From assembly GCF_000281085.1 (NCBI RefSeq), contig NZ_JH767522.1, positions 1 to 64,000 of the forward strand: 64,000 nt of DNA. Reading direction: 5' to 3'. The stretch's first letter is position 1. Each line of letters opens with the position of its first letter. Positions 8,783 to 16,935 of this stretch are shown one piece after another. The position numbers were made by a program, and so were the translations under genes. The DNA is from Catenovulum agarivorans YM01. GTDB lineage: Bacteria; Pseudomonadota; Gammaproteobacteria; Enterobacterales; Alteromonadaceae. The notes below the pieces were generated by a model. That model was given only the letters and a program-made list of their open reading frames with translations. It was not told the DNA's origin and made no database searches.

Positions 8783-10252
8783 TTACACATCATAAGTGGT
8801 TGATGCAGTGTCACCACCACGGCCAGTCCAGTTAGTATGGAAGAACTGACCACGTGGTGTATCGATACGCTCATATGTATGTGCACCGAAGAAGTCACGC
8901 TGTGCTTGTAATAAGTTCGCTGGCAAACGTTCACTTCTGAAACCATCAAAATAGGTTAATGCAGCACTTAAACATGGAACCGCTAAGCCACTTGCAATGG
9001 CTTGTCCCACTACGTTTCTCCAGCCAGATTGTGCATCTGTTACTGTTTGACAGAAATAATCATCTAATAAAAGATTGTTCAAATCTGGATTAGTGTCAAA
9101 CGCAGTTTTGATGTTACCTAAGAATGCTGAACGAATAATACAGCCACCACGCCACATTAATGCAATGCCGCCGTAGTTTAATTTCCAATCAAATTCTTTA
9201 GCAGCTTCTTTCATTAACTCGTAACCTTGAGCGTATGAAACAATTTTAGAAGCTAACAATGCTTGGCGTAAATCTTCGATAAAGGCAGCTTTGTCGCCAG
9301 AAAAACTAATTTGTGGACCTTTGATTTTTTTCGCAGCTTCTACACGTGTTGCTTTTTGCGCAGAAATACATCGTGCAAATACTGATTCAGCAATCAAAGT
9401 TAGTGGTACACCTAGATCAAGTGCAGTTACACCTGTCCATTTACCTGTGCCTTTTTGCCCTGCTGTATCTAAAATTTTCTCAACTAAAGCTTCACCGTTT
9501 TCATCTTTATAAGCGAAAATATCACGGGTAATTTCAACTAAGTAGCTGTCTAATTCAGTTTCATTCCACTGTGTAAAAACTTCATGAATTTCATCTGCGC
9601 TCATACCTAATAAGTTTTTCATTAAGTAATATGCTTCACAGATTAACTGCATGTCGCCGTATTCAATACCATTGTGGACCATTTTTACAAAGTGACCTGC
9701 ACCTTCATCACCCACCCAGTCACAACATGGAATGGTTAATTCACCATTTTCATCGGCTACTTTTGCAGAGATAGATTGGAAAATATCTTTAACTGCTGGC
9801 CATGCTTCTAGTGAACCACCCGGCATAATAGAAGGACCTTTTAATGCGCCTTCTTCACCACCAGAAACACCAGAGCCAACAAATAAAATGCCTTTTTCGG
9901 CCAATGCTCGAACGCGGCGATTTGTATCAGGGTAATGGGTATTACCTCCATCAATAATGATGTCGCCTTTGTCTAAATACGGCACCAACTGCTCAATAAA
10001 ATCATCAACTGGTTGACCAGCTTTAACCATTAACATAATTTTGCGCGGAGTTTCCAATGAAGCAACTAGCTCTTCAACATTGCTTGCACCACGGATATTC
10101 TTGCCTTCGGCGCGACCAGATAAAAACTTTTCAACTTTGTCGTAGCTACGGTTATATGCTGTTACCGTAAAGCCTTTCGACTCCATGTTTAAAATTAAGT
10201 TTTCACCCATTACGGCTAAACCAACTAGGCCGATATCTGATTTATCTTTCAT
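8783..10252 (-). CDS. gnd: 6-phosphogluconate dehydrogenase, decarboxylating
   Basis: Oxidises 6-phosphogluconate to ribulose 5-phosphate and CO2 with NADP+ in the cytoplasm. The 489-residue protein begins with a Rossmann motif (GLAVMGENLILNM), followed by YNRS, the Arg/Ser type that binds the NADP phosphate. The substrate signature VSGGEEGALKGPSIMPGG and KMVHNGIEYGDMQLICEAY (catalytic Lys and the HNGIEYGDMQ block) are intact, and the C-terminus is the family's all-helical domain. This enzyme is usually a chromosomal housekeeping gene. Here it ends a mobile operon with gluconokinase, so it probably completes the route from imported uronate through gluconate to the pentose phosphate pathway. 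Another chromosomal copy may exist but cannot be seen here. Confidence 0.95.
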   Translation of the reverse strand: MKDKSDIGLVGLAVMGENLILNMESKGFTVTAYNRSYDKVEKFLSGRAEGKNIRGASNVEELVASLETPRKIMLMVKAGQPVDDFIEQLVPYLDKGDIIIDGGNTHYPDTNRRVRALAEKGILFVGSGVSGGEEGALKGPSIMPGGSLEAWPAVKDIFQSISAKVADENGELTIPCCDWVGDEGAGHFVKMVHNGIEYGDMQLICEAYYLMKNLLGMSADEIHEVFTQWNETELDSYLVEITRDIFAYKDENGEALVEKILDTAGQKGTGKWTGVTALDLGVPLTLIAESVFARCISAQKATRVEAAKKIKGPQISFSGDKAAFIEDLRQALLASKIVSYAQGYELMKEAAKEFDWKLNYGGIALMWRGGCIIRSAFLGNIKTAFDTNPDLNNLLLDDYFCQTVTDAQSGWRNVVGQAIASGLAVPCLSAALTYFDGFRSERLPANLLQAQRDFFGAHTYERIDTPRGQFFHTNWTGRGGDTASTTYDV

Positions 10253-10262
10253 AATAAAAATC

Positions 10263-11156
10263 CTAATATTCTAAATATTCACTAAAATTGACCCAAAGCT
10301 TCTCGTTTTGTAACGGTGTCTCTTTGGGTAAAATCGAGTTGTTGATTGGAATAACTTTCCACTTGTGCTGACTAATTATTTTTAATGTATCTAAGTATTG
10401 GTTGGTTGTTTGAAAGTATGCATCAAACTCTCCACTGTCTAACGCCTTTAACATCCCCTCTTCTATCAGCTCTGCTAGTTTGGGGTTAGACTTACTGACG
10501 AAGGGGTAAACAGCCGTTGGTAAATGCAATAATAAAGAAGGCTCCAGAGCCAGTGGTAAATTGGCATGCTTTTTAAGCTCTGGTGTAATTTCCATCACAC
10601 CTCGTGGAATATAATCAAAGCGGCCACCTTCCAGCATTGGATATAAATTATGCACCTTAGTCGTCAATACTGAGTTGATGTCTTCAGCTTTAAACACTTT
10701 GGTTGTGGTCCAAAACCGTCCAACACCCGCTTTTAATTCTTTGAACTGAGTAAAAGTTCGTATTCCATCAAATTTTTGTTCGTTTCCTTGTCTAATCATT
10801 AATACTCTATAGCTCATGAGTCCTTTATACATAGGTACTCGTACAGGAATAAACCTTTCTTCAAATTCCTGGCTGGTGGCAAGCCACATTATGTCAATGT
10901 CACCAGAATCCATTCTTGTTAAAGCTTGCTCACGGGTCATTTTTTCATCTAAAGATTTGAGTTTCGGAACTTGTAAATCTGCATGTTCTAATGCCATTTC
11001 CAAGATGCGCGTGTTGTATTGTTGCAAAGCTGCTTCTTCAACATAATAGGTAATCGTACTCGCTTGAGCATTTACTTCGCAGGCAAAAAAAAGCGCGGCG
11101 ACCTTGAGAATCTTAAGTAAAAGTATTTTATTTATCACTTTATTTACAACCAACAT
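10263..11156 (-). CDS. Periplasmic substrate-binding-like protein (family 3 / PBP2 type), operon member
   Basis: From the ATG at 11156 the protein is about 297 residues with a signal peptide (MLVVNKVINK... ending near ACEVNAQA). An upstream alternative start at 11225 would overlap the nickel transporter gene and place the signal peptide internally, so 11156 is preferred. The fold looks like type-2 periplasmic binding proteins: the family-like blocks DIDIMWLATS, KGLMSYRVLMI, GRFDYIPRGVMEI and SGEFDAYFQ are seen. No ABC permease or ATPase is nearby, so it is an orphan. A paralogue lies at 38272-39105 beside tatC. It sits between the nickel importer and gnd; it could bind an imported sugar acid or a nickel chelate, or act as a sensor partner, but none of these can be chosen from sequence. 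Confidence 0.65.
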   Translation of the reverse strand: MLVVNKVINKILLLKILKVAALFFACEVNAQASTITYYVEEAALQQYNTRILEMALEHADLQVPKLKSLDEKMTREQALTRMDSGDIDIMWLATSQEFEERFIPVRVPMYKGLMSYRVLMIRQGNEQKFDGIRTFTQFKELKAGVGRFWTTTKVFKAEDINSVLTTKVHNLYPMLEGGRFDYIPRGVMEITPELKKHANLPLALEPSLLLHLPTAVYPFVSKSNPKLAELIEEGMLKALDSGEFDAYFQTTNQYLDTLKIISQHKWKVIPINNSILPKETPLQNEKLWVNFSEYLEY

Positions 11157-11169
11157 ATTGCATAACAAA

Positions 11170-11784
11170 CTATGCACCGAGCAACCAATAACCACCAAAA
11201 CCAACCGACATGAACCCCATCCCATAGGTAAATCGAGACCTTAATCTAACAGAGGATTGAATATACCGAGTTTGCACCAACGCTAGCATAAAACCGAAAG
11301 AAGACATACCGAGCATACATCCTAGTGAAAACAATCCAACATGCTGCAAAAATTGTGTTTGTAACATGCTTGGCAACAATGCCAGTACAGGTGCACTGCC
11401 CGCTACACCATGCAACATGCCAATAAACAGAGGGGTATGGTCATGCTCAGCCAATCTGCTTTTGGTTAGATCAAAACTTCGATGAGCAACAGTTCGTAGC
11501 AAGCGAATGCCCAGATAAATCAACAACAGTCCTACAGCCAGTTCTGAGCAATAGACTAACCAGTTTGGTAACTTCAACCCAATAAATACAAGCAATGCTG
11601 ACAAGAACAATAGCATACCGCCGTGGCCTAGCCCCCACTTACTGGCGTAGCGCAATATATGCGATATTTTGGTGCTAGTATTTGCGAAACTAGACATAGC
11701 TATAACATGATCGGCATCTAAGGCATGAACTAGACCAACAAACAAACCTAACGCAACAACATTAAGAAATTCTGCTTCTAACAT
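11170..11784 (-). CDS. Nickel/cobalt importer of the NiCoT/UreH type
   Basis: A 204-residue integral membrane protein with about six hydrophobic segments. The first segment contains HALDADHV (His20, Asp23, Asp25, His26), the signature metal-recognition motif of HoxN/NixA/UreH nickel-cobalt permeases; a second His-containing motif, GLGHGGML, follows. A GGAG lies before the ATG at 11784. It sits 11 bp downstream of larB in the same operon as larE and the larA homologue, so nickel is the likely ion, supplying the nickel-pincer cofactor. Cobalt cannot be excluded by sequence. Confidence 0.82.
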   Translation of the reverse strand: MLEAEFLNVVALGLFVGLVHALDADHVIAMSSFANTSTKISHILRYASKWGLGHGGMLLFLSALLVFIGLKLPNWLVYCSELAVGLLLIYLGIRLLRTVAHRSFDLTKSRLAEHDHTPLFIGMLHGVAGSAPVLALLPSMLQTQFLQHVGLFSLGCMLGMSSFGFMLALVQTRYIQSSVRLRSRFTYGMGFMSVGFGGYWLLGA

Positions 11785-11795
11785 AAGATCTCCAA

Positions 11796-12449
11796 TTAGC
11801 TAAATTGACGCAGGATTTTCACTGCCGCTGCTGCTGCACCAAAACCGTTGTTAATATTGACAGTCACAATCCCCGGCGAACAGGATGATAGCGAGCTTGA
11901 TAAAGCAGCTTGTCCACCCGCAGAAACACCGTAGCCAACTGCAGTAGGAACCGCTATTACTGGAGCGGAAACCAGTCCAGCCAATACACTGAATAGAGCC
12001 CCTTCCATACCTGCTGCAGCAATAATAATTTTGTACTGCCTAATCGTTTCTATTTTGTCGAGTAAACGCCATAAACCAGCAACGCCAACGTCTGCAATTA
12101 CCGGGGCTTCTATAGCATTGAATAGTAAGGTACGCTGGGCTTCTGTCGCCACTGCCATATCCGAAGTCCCAGCACAGACGATACACACTTGTTTGTTAAA
12201 TTTTTCGATTGGAGACAAGTTAGCAATTGCAGTTTTTGAAACAGATTCATAATCAAGTTGCTGACGGATATCAGGTTTAAGCGCTAACCATTGCTCGCTA
12301 GATAAACGTGTCATAAGCAACGGAGATTTTGCCGCTAAATTATGTTCGACTATAGCTTGTAAATCAGAATTACTTTTGCCTTCACAAAATACCGCTTCAG
12401 CAATGGCGGTACGATTTTTTCGTTCCGAATCCCAGATAAAATTATTCAT
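11796..12449 (-). CDS. larB: LarB, nickel-pincer cofactor synthesis carboxylase/hydrolase
   Basis: LarB carboxylates the pyridinium ring of nicotinic acid adenine dinucleotide and releases AMP, the first step of nickel-pincer nucleotide synthesis. The 217-residue protein has an N-terminal alpha-helical part and a C-terminal PurE/AIR-carboxylase-like domain (about 85-217), with CAGTSDMAVATEA, AAAGMEGALFSVLAGLV and CSPGIVTVNINNGFGAA. Cys190 in the CSPG motif corresponds by position to the cysteine implicated in covalent catalysis in characterised LarB; this is an alignment by eye. The ATG at 12449 is 3 bp after the larE stop, indicating translational coupling. Confidence 0.92.
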   Translation of the reverse strand: MNNFIWDSERKNRTAIAEAVFCEGKSNSDLQAIVEHNLAAKSPLLMTRLSSEQWLALKPDIRQQLDYESVSKTAIANLSPIEKFNKQVCIVCAGTSDMAVATEAQRTLLFNAIEAPVIADVGVAGLWRLLDKIETIRQYKIIIAAAGMEGALFSVLAGLVSAPVIAVPTAVGYGVSAGGQAALSSSLSSCSPGIVTVNINNGFGAAAAAVKILRQFS

Positions 12450-12452
12450 GTT

Positions 12453-13355
12453 TTAACTCACTTGTCTGATTTCAATCTGCTGCCAGTGAGCAGATTTTTC
12501 ATGTAAAAAGGCTGAGCCTTTTTTGTACTGGCGCACTTCAATAAAAACCCGACCTTGGTTAAAACAAGCTTGTGCTATTTGCGTCTCTAATATGGACAAT
12601 TTATTTTTTAGCGGCAATTCAGTTAGTTCAACAACTACACCTTGATGTGTTATTCGGCATCGAATATCTTTAACTTGTGGCACAATTTCACGCACTAGTC
12701 GTTCTGTGGAATCTATAAAAATAAGATCTTCGGAAGTAACTTGTATACCCGTTTCAATTCTGCTGGCTAAACAAGGTTGTGCAGGTAAAGATTGCAAGTC
12801 TGTTAGCCCAAAATAAGCAGCTAACTGATATATTTCGGTTTTCGAAATGTTAGCTTCAACATATGGATGACGGACTTTGTTTTCGCTTGCAGCAACTAAG
12901 CCAGGGCGATAGTCAGCAAGATCATCAACATTGGTGCCAGAAAATATAGTGCCAGTGGAATGATCTTGAATACGTTGATACAAGCTACTTTTACAAAAAT
13001 AACAGCGATTAACGGGATTACTCTGATAGCTTGGATTATCCAACTCTTTCGCATCTATTATCTGTAAGTTCCACTTATAATTGTGCGCGTACTCTTTGAG
13101 TCGAGTTGTTGCCGATAGGGGCACAGCAGGCGACGAGGCATGTAGTGCATTTACATTACAAGCAGAATACTTGTGCAAAATGTAACTCAGTAACATGCTA
13201 TCAACTCCGCCACTGAGCGCGACTGATGCGGCAGTAAACTGCTGTGTAAATGCGAGTAAATTTTCCAACTTCGCTTTTAAGCCTGTCGGCATGGCGTTGG
13301 TGTTTTGGATAAACATATCCCCAACAATATCTAGATGAACATGTTTATCATGCAT
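12453..13355 (-). CDS. larE: LarE, sulfur transferase for nickel-pincer cofactor
   Basis: LarE adenylates and thiolates the pyridinium dicarboxylate made by LarB. The 300-residue protein contains an N-type ATP pyrophosphatase PP-loop (SGGVDS, residues 48-53) and a synthetase-like alpha/beta fold. It carries three family cysteines: Cys118 and Cys121 in NRCYFCK, and Cys195 in PCLASR. LarE from Lactobacillus sacrifices one cysteine; LarE proteins with three cysteines can hold a [4Fe-4S] cluster and use external sulfide. This one fits the three-cysteine pattern, which is inference. An AGGAAG lies before the ATG at 13355, 9 bp after the larA-like gene. Confidence 0.92.
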   Translation of the reverse strand: MHDKHVHLDIVGDMFIQNTNAMPTGLKAKLENLLAFTQQFTAASVALSGGVDSMLLSYILHKYSACNVNALHASSPAVPLSATTRLKEYAHNYKWNLQIIDAKELDNPSYQSNPVNRCYFCKSSLYQRIQDHSTGTIFSGTNVDDLADYRPGLVAASENKVRHPYVEANISKTEIYQLAAYFGLTDLQSLPAQPCLASRIETGIQVTSEDLIFIDSTERLVREIVPQVKDIRCRITHQGVVVELTELPLKNKLSILETQIAQACFNQGRVFIEVRQYKKGSAFLHEKSAHWQQIEIRQVS

Positions 13356-13364
13356 ACCAACTTC

Positions 13365-14654
13365 CTATTTGTTCTCGAAGTTTTCTTTAGTTGCCCACAA
13401 GCCAAGCGCAGGATTGCTGACGTAAAAAATCTCTTCACCGTCTGGCATTGTGTTCCAACCGTTTTCAAACTGTTCAATTGGGTAACGTTTAATCATGTCA
13501 TCGTAGTGACAATATTGATAATTGACCTGTTCAATTTCTGCTTGAGTCACTGCATCTTTTGGGCAATAGGTTACTGAAAATCTATTATCACTAGTGCCAT
13601 GAATTAAGTGCGCAGCTGCAGAAAGGTTCGCTTTTAAATCTGGGTTTTGTTCAATCGCGGCTAAAGTTTCATCTGTTGTTTTGTAACCAAATTTGCGGAT
13701 AAGCGCATCAATTGACATATCTTCCCCAAAACGTTTAAGCCCGGGTGCCAAAACAATAAGTTCACCTCGATCTGCAATCGCCATGCGGGTACGGTAAATC
13801 GATTTATTACCTAACCAAGTGGTTTTAAACTCAGTTGGGTCTAAATACACAACCGCTTTTTTAATCGGCTTATCTAATAAATTTAAGTTGTGTTGTTGGC
13901 TTAACAAACAAGCTTGTTCGTAGGTTTGGTAACCATCACCACAAAACACTCCTTTTAACGCCAATTTGCCGTTTTCGCTTCCCAGTACAGTTAAAATAAA
14001 ATCAATCGGTAAATGGCTTAAAAATTGGTCAAAACCTTCATTTAATGCGCTACGTACGGGTGTACTAATACGCCCCATAATGCGCTCCATGCCATACGCC
14101 GCACCTAAAAAATGTGATTTGTGTATGGTGTCTTCACCACCTACTCCCACTAAGATGTTTTTGGTGTAGTTAGCCATACCAATTACTTCATGCGGCACTA
14201 TTTGTCCAACGGAAACAATGGCGTCCCATTTTGGATCTAACAACATTTTATTTACCCCGACATCCATGGTGTAATCTAATTTGCCTTCGGATAATTCATT
14301 AATGCGCTGTGCCCCAATTTGCCCAACCACTTTGACATCTTCACGCCAGTAATGCGGATAAAAAACATCTTTTGGGATATCGTCACCAAACATCATGTCT
14401 AGCTCTGTGTCCGTCATAGGATCGTGCGTGCCCAATGCTGGCATAATTGCAACTTCGCAACTGTCTTTTAACTTATGGTACAAATAGCTAGTAATAAAAC
14501 CGGCCTTTGAATGAAAACGAGTTAAATCTGGCGGCAGCAACAATATTTTTTTAGCTTGGCTTAAACGCTGGTTAATATAGTTATCAATAATTTCGGTTAG
14601 CTGCGCATCATCAATCAAGCCAGCTTTGGCAGTTTCATGAATAGAAAAATTCAT
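13365..14654 (-). CDS. LarA-superfamily nickel-pincer hydroxyacid epimerase, probably D-gluconate/D-mannonate 2-epimerase
   Basis: A 429-residue LarA-family enzyme (former DUF2088). The residues that in lactate racemase LarA hold the cofactor and do catalysis (His108, His174, Lys184, His200) correspond to His77 (LGTHDPM), His155 (PHEVIG), Lys165 (YTKN) and His181 (KSH); the spacing of 10 and 16 residues is kept exactly. Asp43 and Arg46 (PPDLTRF) match the substrate-binding pair. The superfamily includes epimerases acting on sugar acids, among them a described D-gluconate 2-epimerase. Neighbours here are gluconokinase directly upstream and a mannonate-forming reductase in the same operon, so conversion of D-mannonate to D-gluconate is the favoured reaction; lactate racemisation has no support from context. 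The start at 14654 abuts gntK, whose last codons supply GAGGAA. Confidence 0.85.
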   Translation of the reverse strand: MNFSIHETAKAGLIDDAQLTEIIDNYINQRLSQAKKILLLPPDLTRFHSKAGFITSYLYHKLKDSCEVAIMPALGTHDPMTDTELDMMFGDDIPKDVFYPHYWREDVKVVGQIGAQRINELSEGKLDYTMDVGVNKMLLDPKWDAIVSVGQIVPHEVIGMANYTKNILVGVGGEDTIHKSHFLGAAYGMERIMGRISTPVRSALNEGFDQFLSHLPIDFILTVLGSENGKLALKGVFCGDGYQTYEQACLLSQQHNLNLLDKPIKKAVVYLDPTEFKTTWLGNKSIYRTRMAIADRGELIVLAPGLKRFGEDMSIDALIRKFGYKTTDETLAAIEQNPDLKANLSAAAHLIHGTSDNRFSVTYCPKDAVTQAEIEQVNYQYCHYDDMIKRYPIEQFENGWNTMPDGEEIFYVSNPALGLWATKENFENK

Positions 14655-15140
14655 TTAAATTTCCTCGATAATTTGCTTTACAACCACTTCTAACGGCTGA
14701 TTGATATCAACAATAATTGCTTGATCTTGCGCTGGCTCTTCTAAGGTCGCTAGTTGAGATTTCAATAAATCAGATTTCATAAAATGCCCTTTACGTCCTT
14801 GTAAGCGGGTTAATAGAATCTCGAAACCACCTTTTAAATATATAAAAGTTACCAAGCCTGATAAGTTGCCAGCTAAACGCTCACGGTAGTCGTGCTTGAG
14901 CGCAGAGCACGCCAACACTGCACCGCCTGAAGCTTGCCAACTTTGCATTTGTTCATTTAATAGTTGTAACCAAGGCCATCTATCTTCGTCATTTAGCGCT
15001 ATGCCCGCTGACATTTTGTCGACGTTGCTTTGTGGGTGGTAATCATCCGCATCATAAAACGGTATTGCTAACTGTTGGGCTAACAACTCACCAACACTGC
15101 TTTTTCCACAACCACTTACACCCATTACTACATAAATCAT
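14655..15140 (-). CDS. gntK: Gluconokinase
   Basis: Phosphorylates D-gluconate to 6-phosphogluconate with ATP. The 161-residue length and architecture match the GntK/IdnK family: P-loop GVSGCGKS (residues 7-14), FYDADDYHP substrate region, DEDRWPWL, ACSALKHDYRERL and FIYLKGGFEIL, then GRKGHFMKSDLLKSQLATLE. The protein is complete. It starts just before the stop of dctM and is followed immediately by the epimerase gene. The product feeds Gnd, encoded at the end of the same operon. No gluconate permease of the GntP type is nearby, which suggests that gluconate is made inside the cell rather than imported. Confidence 0.95.
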   Translation of the reverse strand: MIYVVMGVSGCGKSSVGELLAQQLAIPFYDADDYHPQSNVDKMSAGIALNDEDRWPWLQLLNEQMQSWQASGGAVLACSALKHDYRERLAGNLSGLVTFIYLKGGFEILLTRLQGRKGHFMKSDLLKSQLATLEEPAQDQAIIVDINQPLEVVVKQIIEEI

Positions 15141-15143
15141 TTC

Positions 15144-16445
15144 TTAGCCCCCTAAGCCAAATACGCTTGGTAAAAACTCACTAATTGCTGGTACATAAGT
15201 CACTAGCATCAATACAGCTATCATGGCCAAATACAGTGGGATAAGCGGCTGAACCAGTTTTTCAATTGATGTTTTAGCAACTGCGCAACCAACAAATAAA
15301 ACAGAGCCAACAGGTGGTGAAACCAAACCAATAGATAAGTTGAGTACAATCATAATGCCAAAATGCAACGGTGATATGCCTAAAGCTTCAGCAACTGGTA
15401 AAAAGATAGGCGTGAAAATCAATACCGCTGGAGTCATATCCATAAATGCGCCTATAACCAACAAACAAACATTAATCAATAACAATATTAATAAGGGGTT
15501 ATCGCTAAGTGCTAATAGAAACTCACTAATGGCTTGTGGAATATTCACATAAGACATTATCCAAGACATAGCAGATGACGCGCCAATCAACAACATAACA
15601 ATGGCGGTGGTTTCGGCTGATTTAAGTAAAATGTCTGCCATTTCACTCATTTTCACTTCTTTATAAATGATGACAGACAAAATAAGCGAATAGATAACCG
15701 CGATTGCCCCCGCTTCGGTTGCAGTAAATACGCCCGCGATAATGCCGCCAATCACAATAAAGATCAGTAATAAACTAGGAATCGCAGCTTTCACTTTTTG
15801 AGCAACAATGTTCAACGGCAAGCGCGCACCAGTCGGATAACCTTTCGCTTTTGCATAACCTGCGCACACCAGCATCAAAGACAAGGCCACTAAGATTCCT
15901 GGTAGATAACCTGCTACAAATAAAGCTGCAATCGAAACGCCACCACTTGCCACCGCGTAAATAATTAAAATGTTACTGGGTGGAATTAACATACCTGTTG
16001 TTGCAGATGTACAGGTCACAGCTGTAGCAAAGTTCTTGTCGTAACCATTTTTCTCCATTTGTGGGATCATAAAACTGCCGATTGCACTGGTAGCAGCAAC
16101 TGCTGAGCCGGATATTGCACCAAACAAAGTACAAGACAACACATTAACTAAAGCTAAACCACCTGGCAAAAAGCCTATTAAGGCCATTGCACATTCAATT
16201 AATCGTTTAGCAATACCACCTCGTCCCATAATAAGTCCAGACAAGACAAAGAAAGGAATAGCTAATAATACAAAACTATTCACCCCTCCCGCTAATCGTT
16301 GAGCAACAGTGGTTACAGCTGGCGCATAATCAATTGTAAACAACATAGTGACGGCCGTTGCTATACCTATACTGAATGAAATGGGTACGTTTAGCAGTAA
16401 CAAAACAAAAAACGTGACAACTAACACTAAACCGGAATAATCCAT
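15144..16445 (-). CDS. dctM: TRAP transporter large permease, DctM type
   Basis: The 433-residue protein has about twelve membrane segments and family-typical loops (GRGGIAKRLIECA, SGSAVAATSAIGSFMIPQM, PPSNILIIYAVASGG, VLNLSIGLVSPPVG). It forms the sodium-coupled translocation channel with DctQ. The start at 16445 is 16 bp after the dctQ stop. Within an operon encoding uronate isomerase and fructuronate reductase, a uronate such as glucuronate is the likely cargo. Confidence 0.93.
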   Translation of the reverse strand: MDYSGLVLVVTFFVLLLLNVPISFSIGIATAVTMLFTIDYAPAVTTVAQRLAGGVNSFVLLAIPFFVLSGLIMGRGGIAKRLIECAMALIGFLPGGLALVNVLSCTLFGAISGSAVAATSAIGSFMIPQMEKNGYDKNFATAVTCTSATTGMLIPPSNILIIYAVASGGVSIAALFVAGYLPGILVALSLMLVCAGYAKAKGYPTGARLPLNIVAQKVKAAIPSLLLIFIVIGGIIAGVFTATEAGAIAVIYSLILSVIIYKEVKMSEMADILLKSAETTAIVMLLIGASSAMSWIMSYVNIPQAISEFLLALSDNPLLILLLINVCLLVIGAFMDMTPAVLIFTPIFLPVAEALGISPLHFGIMIVLNLSIGLVSPPVGSVLFVGCAVAKTSIEKLVQPLIPLYLAMIAVLMLVTYVPAISEFLPSVFGLGG

Positions 16446-16461
16446 AATATTGCTACAGCCC

Positions 16462-16935
16462 CTATACTTTCGATGCTAACAGCTTGATTTTGTTCAAGCC
16501 AAATAAAACGATAACCAAACCAGACAAAGGCACCGCGAAATAGACATAACCCATTTTTATTTCTAGGGCCGCTGAGGTTTGAATGGGGTCCATGGTTAAA
16601 TCCACCAAAGAGAATCCACCAAAAACCATAACGTTTAGTGCAAAACCAACCACTAAAATATGCGAGAGCATAGCGGCAAATATTTGGCTTTTTTTCGACA
16701 ACTTGTTCACCACAATATCTAAACCTAGGTGCGAGCCCGTTTGATAGGCGTATGCTGCACCAAATAGACTCATCCAAATCAAAATAAAGCGCGCAGCTTC
16801 TTCAGTAACAGAACTAGGCGACTGCAACACGTAACGAGAAATAACCTGCCAAGTCACGCCAATAACAATTAACGTACTCAGTAACACTAATAATTTCTTT
16901 AATAAACTTTCGACATGTGAGGTCACAGTATTCAT
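16462..16935 (-). CDS. dctQ: TRAP transporter small permease, DctQ type
   Basis: 157 residues with four predicted membrane segments and the family motif region TEEAARFILIWMSLFGAAYAY. It pairs with DctM. Its ATG overlaps the dctP stop by 4 bp (ATGA), indicating translational coupling. A second open frame across 16427-16777 is only a shadow of this gene. Confidence 0.92.
   Translation of the reverse strand: MNTVTSHVESLLKKLLVLLSTLIVIGVTWQVISRYVLQSPSSVTEEAARFILIWMSLFGAAYAYQTGSHLGLDIVVNKLSKKSQIFAAMLSHILVVGFALNVMVFGGFSLVDLTMDPIQTSAALEIKMGYVYFAVPLSGLVIVLFGLNKIKLLASKV

Noticed and set aside
13365-14654. Lactate racemase
   Set aside because: The family fits, but every neighbour handles uronates or gluconate and no lactate permease or dehydrogenase is near; sugar-acid epimerase is preferred.
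16427-16777. 116-codon frame overlapping dctQ
   Set aside because: Out-of-frame shadow of dctQ; DctQ itself is complete and family-like.
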